A model generated the notes under the pieces. The model saw nothing but the letters and a program-made list of their open reading frames with translations. It searched no databases and was not told where the DNA came from. Of a stretch of DNA of 64,000 nt, positions 56,961 through 64,000 are shown piece by piece. The first letter of the stretch is position 1; each line of letters starts with the position of its first letter. The translations under genes were made by a program, and so were the position numbers. Location: contig NC_087254.1 of the NCBI RefSeq assembly GCF_037042905.1, forward strand, positions 16,043,103 through 16,107,102, written 5' to 3'. This DNA is from Lytechinus pictus. Its lineage: Eukaryota > Echinodermata > Echinoidea > Temnopleuroida > Toxopneustidae.

Positions 56961-58010
56961 TGTTTATTCAGTTACTCAACTTGTTCTCTATTTAAATCAT
57001 TATCCAATTTCAGATCACAATATCAAAAATTTTCTGCTCGCGCTTTGTGCTCGCATTATTAATGTAGGAAGACCCCATATTACTCATCCTTTTCATGATT
57101 TACAAAACATGAACAGAGTGGCCCATTTTTAGGTCTAAATCTCGATTTTTTTTCTGCTCGCGCTTCGCGCTCGCATCAAATATTAAATTATATAGCTATC
57201 CTGTTCACGATTACAAAAACTGATTAAAATTTTCCATCCTTTCTTTAGAAAGTTCAAAAATTTTCAGCTCGCGCTTCGCGCTCGCATTTTTTTATTGTAA
57301 CGCCTTTATGGCTAAGTGCAAGCAGTCCTTAACAGTTACCTTTTCAACAGGTACCAGTTCAAAACGTATATAAAAAATTTCTGCTCGCGCTTTGCGCTCG
57401 CATTATTAGTACTCATCCTTTTCATGATTTACAAAACATGAATAGAGTGTCTCGGTCAGTAAATATTAGAGGACTAAATCTCGAAATTTTCCGCTCGCAT
57501 CAATTGTTTACTTATATACCTATTCTGCTTAATTGAGTTACAAAAAATGCTTAGAATTTCCATTCTTTAGGCTAAAATGTCAAAAAATAAATTAGCTCGC
57601 GCTTCGCGCTCGCATTATTTGATTGTTAAATGCTACTTTAACAGGTGGGTGTTTCATAAAGCTGTTCGTAAGATAAGAGCAACTTTAAGAACGAGTGGGG
57701 ATCCTTTCTTTTGGTAAATGGTATACACCATTGGCGATGGTTTAGCGCGTAAGAAAGGTTCACCAGTCGTTCTTAAAGTCGCTCTTAACTTACGAACAGC
57801 TTTATGAAACGGCCCCCTTTTTCTTTTCCTCAGTTCCATCAGTTTCCATCTTTTCCATCAGTTCATTTCTGCTCGCGCTTTGCGTTCGTAGTAATTATTA
57901 AGTTGCATACACATCTTTTTCAGGACAAACATTGCCCAGAATGTTCAAATTTTAGGAAAAAATACGTAAAATTTCCAAAAAATTAGTTCGCGCTTCGCGC
58001 TCGCATTATA
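56071..58010 (-). repeat. GCTCGCGCTTCGCGCTCGC array, about 12 units
   Basis: GCTCGCGCTTCGCGCTCGC or close variants at about 56071, 56278, 56389, 56500, 57034, 57155, 57266, 57382, 57488 (partial), 57594, 57870 and 57986, mostly 105-121 bp apart, often before CAT and AT-rich spacers with TTCATGATTTACAAAACATG. Opposite in strand to the copies at 53573-54140. Confidence 0.9.
57647..57817. mobile_element. 171-bp foldback MITE, GTTTCATAAAGCTGTTCGTA family
   Basis: GGGTGTTTCATAAAGCTGTT and the right end AACAGCTTTATGAAACGGCC are inverted, and pairing extends through TAAGA.AAGAGC.ACTTTAAGAACGA to within about 25 bases of the centre, so nearly the whole element is one long hairpin. Inserted between units of the GCTCGCG array. 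Confidence 0.85.
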
Positions 58011-58229
58011 TAAATAAGGATTATGATATTATATATTGATTTATAAGAATAAAGCTAAGAAGTGACTAATGAGGACTACCCCTTTAAAGAAACAAACAAA
58101 AATCATCTTCGAGCTGCCGATGGGGGAAAATATGGCTGAAACAAATGTCCACCCCTCTATTGGCGAAGGCTGGATCCGCCCCTGTGTCCCCCCTACCTTT
58201 TGGGAGAGATTTCCGCCCCTGATTTCAAG

Positions 58230-58388
58230 GAATAAATTCCTGCCAGGTACCCATTTACCTCACCTGGGTCGAGTGCAGCACAATGTGGATAAATTTCTTG
58301 CCGAAGGAAATTACGCCATGGCTGGAATTCGAACCCACGACCCTCTGTTTCAAAGTCCGAAGACTAATCCACTGGGCCACAACGCTCC
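58230..58388 (-). mobile_element. tRNA-derived SINE, 3'-truncated
   Basis: Minus strand from 58388: GGAGCGTTGTGGCCCAGTGG, GGGTTCGAATTCC (B box) and GGTGAGGTAAATGGGTACCT; it ends after GGCAGGAATTTATTCCT without the 3' half or simple tail. Confidence 0.82.
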
Positions 58389-58448
58389 ATAGTAGCCAGA
58401 GATATAAGAGACTGTTCTCTTGCCATCACTTGAAGATTGCCATGCACT

Positions 58449-58525
<77 letters not shown>

Positions 58526-58548
58526 TGTATATATATATATACACACAT
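58449..58548. repeat. (TA)n microsatellite
   Basis: About 70 uninterrupted bases of TA repeats, then CTGTATATATA and ACACACATATATATAC. Confidence 0.97.
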
Positions 58549-58919
58549 ATATATACATCTTGTTCATCTTGTTCGATGATATGGCCCTTCTGACATTTCA
58601 TTTCACTTTAAAATAATAACTAAAAATTACCCCCCCTGCCTTGGCATTGACAGAATGGCTGACATGAGACAAGGGGTTGTATTCTGATAGCCATGATTAA
58701 TTAAACCTTGGTTGACTTAGACCACACTTTTATAGAGTGCCAATTGTCAACTCATTAATTCTTATCCTGCTACTTAAAAGTTGTCACACAATTATTAAAA
58801 TTGCCATGAATTTTGAAGAACTATTATGAAGCCCAGCTTTCCTTGGAAGTGTGATTTCAAATTCTATTTCAGACTAGGGTTATCAGAATACCACCCAAAA
58901 TGTCTAGACTGACAGAGAC
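58549..58919. other. Spacer, nothing recognised
   Basis: No gene or defined repeat seen. Confidence 0.4.
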
Positions 58920-59490
58920 AGGGGTGATTGCTTCGCTCATTTGTTGATAGATTGAATGACAGTCTGGCTGCATGACAGACTAACTGACAGGCAGAAAGTC
59001 TGACAGACAGAAAAATCTGACAGACAAAGAGTCTGACAGATCAAAAAGTCTGACAGACAAACTGTCTGACAGACAAAATGACTGACAGACATAATATCTG
59101 ACAGATAAAATGATTGACAGATAAATTGGCTGACAAATATCTGACAAACTTTTTTACAGACTGACTGATTCATTGATTTGGTGATTGCTTCGTTGATTTG
59201 TTTAATTTATTGATCGATTGACTGGCAGACTGGCAAACAAAATGACTGACAGACAAAAAATCTGACAGACAAAATGACTGACAAACAAAAATCTGACAGA
59301 CAAAAAAATTTGACAGACAAAAAATGTCTGACAGACAAAAATCTGACAGACAAAAATGTCTGACAGATAAAATGACTGACAGACAAAATATCTGACAGAC
59401 TGACTTACACAGGGGTGATTGCTTTGTTGATTCGTTAGTGGATTTATTGATTGACTAACAGACTGGCTTACAGACCGACAGAATGGCTGA
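58920..59490. repeat. (CTGACAGACAAAAW)n minisatellite
   Basis: CTGACAGACAAAA with variable T/A/G insertions repeats roughly every 13-17 bases between about 58975 and 59405, in two blocks separated by GGTGATTGCTTCGTTGATTT-type sequence that itself recurs at 58922, 59180 and 59413. Looks like a composite repeat with about 240-bp super-units. Confidence 0.88.
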
Positions 59491-59545
59491 GAAGCAGAAT
59501 GACTTACTTATTGGTATACTGAACGATTACTGATTGATATACATA

Positions 59546-59720
59546 GGTGCCGTGGCCGAGTGGTCTAAGGCGCATGGCTATACATAAAAAGTCAGGAGTT
59601 CGATCCCAGCCGCGGCACCTATGCCTGTGAGCAAGGCATTTAATGTGCAATGCTCGTTTAATCTGCTTTCAAATAAATGGAAATGCTATAGGAATTATTG
59701 GTAACTTGGTGTGCACTTGT
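59546..59720 (+). mobile_element. SINE with type-II (Leu/Ser-like) tRNA head
   Basis: GGTGCCG and CGGCACC pair as a 7-bp acceptor stem over 74 bases; GGCCGAGTGGTCTAAGGC is a Leu/Ser-type D arm and A box, AGTTCGATCCC a B box. The anticodon and T stems do not pair, so it is not a working tRNA. ATGCCTGTGAGCAAGGCATT, the domain also seen at 27281 and 30898, follows directly, which marks it as a SINE. Confidence 0.75.
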
Positions 59721-60950
59721 TTAAAAAAAAATACATGGTAAATGCTACTTGCATTGTTTCTTTGTTCACATATTGAAGGAAACCTTCAATAACAAGCTTT
59801 GCTTTCCAGAAGGTTCCTATTTCATTTCAAAATGTTATATTATATTTTGCTTTACTTTGTAACTTTGTTGAAATTTTGGAATGAATAAATTCGTTGTCAA
59901 TCAAATCAATCATATGCATTTATCAATTCAATGAATCAAATTCATGATATAATTGATCAATGCAAATATATTTATATTGTGTTCTATTAATTCATTTGCA
60001 ATCAATAAAATGGGGTTATTATCAAACCCGCAAAACCATTCATATTTTTTTTCATGTATCGCTCATTATTCAATTATTGAAAAAATTTAGCTCGCGCGAT
60101 CGGGCTAATTTGCGCTTTCATTAATTGTTAATTGAGAAACACATCTTGTCTTTTATTCAATAACGTGCTTTATTACTCTCTAGTTTTCCGATCGATTGTA
60201 AAAGAATAGTGATAGTCGCGCTTCGGGCTAGACTCATTTGTTTAATTAGATACACCAGCTCGCACTAAATGCACATAGTGTCCCTCTTTTAGGTCTAACT
60301 CTAGAAATTTCAGCACACGCTTCGTCCTCACAAGATAATCGAATCGTGTGAGAGATTTGACATAATGTTTAGAATAAGATATTTCACCCTTTTCCCTTTC
60401 CATTTTCTTTCTTTACCTTTTTTTTTCTTGGTGGTGTTTCTTTGTTTGCTCCACCCCATCTGTGAGCCAGTGTGACCCTTTAATTTCTCGTAATATTGAT
60501 TTTTTTTTCCAACTTGAATATGAAAAAAATTATATAGGCCTATGCAAACCGCCAGTCGATTTTACATGATTTCAGTGATGCATTTGCCTTCTGCTCATAA
60601 ATATTACCATTGATCAAAATGAAGCCCATACAAGATGCATGGAGTTTCTTTAAAACGATGCAGACAATCACTGCTAACCCATAAACAATACGCTGTGTTC
60701 ATTCACAATAGGTCCATGTGGTATATGCACTGAGGCGAATGGGCACACAATGGCGGGAAATTTTGAAAAGCTGATGGGCAGCCGAAAGTGAATGTCTTTT
60801 GTCGACAGGAATGCAAACCATGTGACAACAGTAATGGCGTATGAAAAGGCGCCACAGCGAACATGAGGACAGCAAATCTATAAACAGCGGAAATGTGTTC
60901 TCAAATAATTGGACATCAGACAAATTTTCTTTCCTGATATTACTGCCAAC
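59721..60950. other. AT-rich DNA with decayed GCGCGAGC motifs
   Basis: AATAAAT-rich near 59880-60010, then decayed GCTCGCGC motifs near 60080, 60213 and 60310. 60700-60950 is unique-looking and could be a promoter for the candidate exon that follows. Confidence 0.4.
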
Positions 60951-61006
60951 ATGGGAGAAAAGACGGAAGCTGCAGTGATTTTAAACATGATTTTGGTGAT
61001 GACAAG
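60951..61006 (+). CDS. Candidate first coding exon of an unidentified gene
   Basis: ATG at 60951 opens MGEKTEAAVILNMILVMT and stops at a strong donor, ACAAG|GTAAGTG, after 56 bases (exit phase 2). The peptide is short and not recognised; the hydrophobic end could begin a signal or membrane segment. No downstream exon was found in the remaining 3 kb. This may be chance. Confidence 0.22.
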
Positions 61007-61597
61007 GTAAGTGAAATAATTATCTAAATATTCTCCAAGGCAAGGAGCCAATGTAAAATCTTGCTTGTTTTGTTGTCTACATAATGCACGATTGACGATC
61101 ATGTACGCGAGTATAAAAAAATCGCAAAAATCACGGGTAAATTTGATACTTTTTACCAGCCTATAATCTGTGTAGTGAGTGGAAATAGGGTTTATATTCA
61201 CCATATCATGAAAATATAAATTTTATGGAAATATTCGGGGTTGTGAAACCAGATAAAATGCTTGTTTCAGTAGTGTAATCTGAAGTCGAAGCGAGATTTC
61301 TTGTTTAGGGTTCCTTTTTAAACTGGTAGTGTCCACCTTGTGATGACAAGCGACCCCTGGGAAAAGTTCAAAACGGTGTTAAACCTTTTGTGACCTTTTA
61401 AAAATGGTTCAAAGCAATCCACTTGTTCCAACCTTTTTATCAATGACGAGAAAACATAGAATGTGTTGATTTTGGCCAATATCAATTAAAATATTTGTCA
61501 TACATGCAAACATTAAGAAAATATAGCAAGATTGAAAATGACTTCACAGACAAGGCACAACCTCGTTGCAAAATTGACAGTGTCAGTCATGGGTCAT
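61007..61597. other. Spacer, nothing recognised
   Basis: No further exon or defined repeat seen. Confidence 0.4.
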
Positions 61598-61920
61598 CGA
61601 TCAAGGGGGTGAGGATAAATCAACCCCCCCCCCCCCCATTTGTAAGCATCCCCCAATAAATTAAAGTCGAAGATCATATTTTAATATGATGAATCATAAT
61701 AAAGTATGATCATGATGATACTAATAAACAATACTTATTATATTATTATTGTTGTTGTTATTGATTATTATTATCAATATTATTATTTTAATGATAATGA
61801 TGGTAATCATGTTTGGGTGTTTCTATATATAGGGAAAAAATGGGTATCAATGATGCACGGGGGGGATAAATCCCCCTTTCAGGTGGGGGGTGGCGTATGT
61901 GATCACCCCATCCAATTATT
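61598..61920. repeat. G/C-run repeat pair (GAGGATAAATCAACCCCC / GGGGGATAAATCCCCC)
   Basis: Two related segments with C- or G-runs around GGATAAATC, near 61610-61650 and 61855-61905, separated by ATT/GTT-rich sequence. GGTTAATCAACCCCCC at 38130 is similar. Confidence 0.5.
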
Positions 61921-62882
61921 TGCGATCAACTATCTAATAATATTTATTATGAATCATATGACAATTATCATGATAAGAAGAGTACATGCTCACGGTTCGT
62001 AATGGTGATATTAATTGTTGTATATATATATATATATGCATTTTTTTATTTATTGAATAAAACCACTCCCTACATATAATGTTAGAACCAGATAGATAGA
62101 AAAATAGAAGAAAAAAAATCTAGGACAAAAGAGAGTAACATTTTCATACATGACATTATCTTTTTAAAATTTACCCCAATTGCAACCAAGCGCCTGGGGT
62201 GTGCCCGCGCACCCTTTTGAAAATCACCCCTTTTTTTTGTATTCTTTATCCCGATTTATGATGCAAAATAAGTGGAGAGCACATACATTTGTACATTGTT
62301 AAAGAAATGAGAATTGAAATTTAAAACAGTGTATAAAAGGTTGATAACCCCGAAAACCGATCAAAATCCTCAAAATGGCTAATTTTCAGGTCAATTAAAT
62401 ATAGATTTTTTGCATTAAAAGGTTAACAAGTTAATGCTGCTTTACATCATGTATGATCAAAAATTATAGACTGATTATTCAACTGACCTTCAGAGAACAA
62501 AAGCTGGGGCAGTCATCCCAAGGCCGTACGCGGAGCGGGGGAGGGGGCTGAGGGGCAGCTACCCCACTCCGAAGGATTTTTTTTTAAATACCGAAAAATG
62601 TTCACAAAACTAACCAATATTGTGCACGAAATCCCTCCAAAACACTTTAGAAAATGCAAAAGTGCCCAATAACCAGCTCGGCCGCTTCGTTCCTTGCTTT
62701 AGAGTTTCTTCAAAAAAATTACGCATCTTACCCCCCCCCCCCTCCCCCGAAAAAAACTGCGTACGGCCATGGTCACCCCCCCCCCCCCCATGAACACTGA
62801 TCGACACCCATGGTGTAAGAATAATTTTTTTTTATATGAAGATGTTAAACTACAAATGATTAATTTTTCGTCAGTTAAAAGT
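61921..62882. other. Low-complexity spacer with C- and G-runs
   Basis: (TA)n near 62020, C-runs at about 62728-62744 and 62776-62789; no gene recognised. Confidence 0.4.
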
Positions 62883-63120
62883 GCGTAGGCGGATCCAGGA
62901 GGGCCCCCTCCCCATTGGCAGATATAAAAAAAAGAAGGAAAGAAAGAAAAGAAGAGGGAAAGAGAGGGAAAAAAGAAGAGGAGGAAGACGAGTGAATAAA
63001 ATAGGATGAAGGGAAGACTTGGAAAATAATTCGATCCATATCCATCTCACAATTGAAAGTGCTTGAAATGTATAGAGCAGATATTGACTCTTTTTCAGTC
63101 GGAATATCTTCAAATCAATC
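62883..63120. repeat. GTAGGCGGATCCAGG repeat with polypurine tract (copy 2)
   Basis: GTAGGCGGATCCAGGAGGGC, AAAGAAAAGAAGAGGGAAAG, AGGGAAGACTTGGAAAATAA, CGATCCATATCCATCTCACA and AAGTGCTTGAAATGTATAGA in one block; copy 1 at 55860-56960 has the same order split by GCTCGCG units. Confidence 0.78.
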
Positions 63121-63477
63121 TTCCGAGCTTAAGTCATGTGTTCTTCATGATTAACGTCTACTTTTATTCACATAGCTATTTCCAAGTTTTGCGCAAATCA
63201 TTTTACACGAACTTTTCAAAATTAAGAGGAAACACTTTTCGACAGTTATGTGGTCACTTGATTAAAGAGATCTGTACCAATGTTTAAATGTGAAAAAAGC
63301 TTCAGGATGTTGCAAATATATAATTTTACACCATTGTTTCTGAGTGTAAACATTTTTGATACGCACTGTATATAATATGAAAATCTTAATCTTTTTTCTT
63401 GAAATATCGGCAAATGATAAATCTAATGTCAGCGGCGAAAGACACAAATCATTAGGGGGTCAGTAACCTGAAAAACA
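63121..63477. other. Spacer, nothing recognised
   Basis: No gene or defined repeat seen. Confidence 0.4.
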
Positions 63478-64000
63478 CTTCAAGTGGTACTCCGGGCTGA
63501 AAATGAAAAAAAATCAGATCTACCTAGCAAATCGCTGAATAGTTCATCAGAATCTAGAAACAAATACGAAGTTAATGAATTCTATAGCAACATTTAGTGA
63601 AAACATTTACGTGTATATGCACACTGTTATGAATAAGCATTAGGTGGGTTGATGATGTCATTTCCCACTTTTCTCTTGTGTTATTACATGAAATCATAAT
63701 TATTTCATATTTTCATACCTGTGTGTATGATACATTAATTCAGTTTTCATTCTTGGTGGGGAAAATATGAATGAACACGATATCAAATATATAACAAAAT
63801 ACAAGAGAATACTAAGTGGGGGATATATAATAATCATCTTGCTCATTGCATATTGACCAGGACATGCAAAGAGCTGTAGTGCCGAAATGCAACGTTTTGA
63901 AATATCACATCTTTGTTAATTCTTGCCCAATTTTGGTGAAATTTTCTGTTTTGTGATTCTGATTTTCTATGATCTATTCAAATCATATTATTTTCGGCCT
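63478..64000. mobile_element. MITE cut by the window end (AAGTGGTACTCCGGGCTGAA family)
   Basis: The left end CAAGTGGTACTCCGGGCTGA; the last bases TATTTTCGGCCT look like the start of its inverse. The inside follows the same plan as the AAGTCCACCCC MITEs: GTTGATGATGTCATTTCCCA, TTATTACATGAAATC, CAATTTTGGTGAAATTTTCT, so it is probably a sister family. Confidence 0.6.

Noticed and set aside
58283..58601. Tyr/Ile-repeat open frames on both strands
   Set aside because: Readings of the (TA)n microsatellite.
59546..59619. Functional tRNA-Leu or tRNA-Ser gene
   Set aside because: The acceptor stem and boxes are good, but the anticodon and T stems do not pair, the long variable arm is missing, and a SINE body follows.

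Overview
The window is animal nuclear DNA, most likely from an echinoderm and probably a sea urchin. Genes are split by kilobase introns with GT-AG borders, about half or more of the sequence is transposon debris, TACATGTA-type words are everywhere, and repeat families are present that I associate with echinoid genomes (the GCTCGCGCTTCGCGCTCGC family, tRNA-headed SINEs, GTCTCGCC elements). The species assignment is inference. No bacterial-style operon, CRISPR array or virus is present.

Three protein-coding loci can be supported. (1) 1.9-18.1 kb, plus strand: a LITAF/CDIP1-type endosomal zinc-domain protein. A Pro/Gly/Tyr-rich N-terminus lies on two exons, then come two alternative exons that each encode the first half of the LITAF domain, then one shared last exon for the second half. 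Splice phases force use of exactly one of the two alternatives. (2) 25.4-40.2 kb, plus strand: a complete 12-exon gene for mitochondrial cytochrome bc1 complex core protein 2 (UQCRC2), 453 codons, every junction in phase. Its exon 11 has been tandemly copied in part, leaving two dead pseudo-exons in the last intron. (3) 49.1-50.7 kb, minus strand: an intronless microsomal cytochrome P450 with all family landmarks but a one-base frameshift before the I helix. A weak candidate first exon of a further gene lies at 60.95 kb.

The rest is repeats. The long LITAF intron (3.3-12.6 kb) carries a 3.36-kb terminal-inverted-repeat element with eight copies of a TTAACTTCCGTAAC motif, plus several MITEs. 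The 18-25 kb spacer holds a TSD-flanked MITE next to a tRNA-derived SINE, a mariner-like MITE, a foldback and a TTAA MITE. UQCRC2 introns hold nested elements, including a family with tandem AGGTCA-A-AGGTCA (DR1) sites. 40-49 kb holds nested MITEs and the 3' end of a non-LTR retrotransposon whose tail is shared by a SINE. 52-58 kb is a dense block of inverted and direct repeats bounded by a 42-bp TTCG/CGAA minisatellite in opposite orientations. 58-64 kb has microsatellites, SINEs and low-complexity DNA.

The three genes show no functional link to each other; they appear to be ordinary neighbours in a repeat-rich genome. All calls are from reading the sequence by eye; no alignment or search was run.
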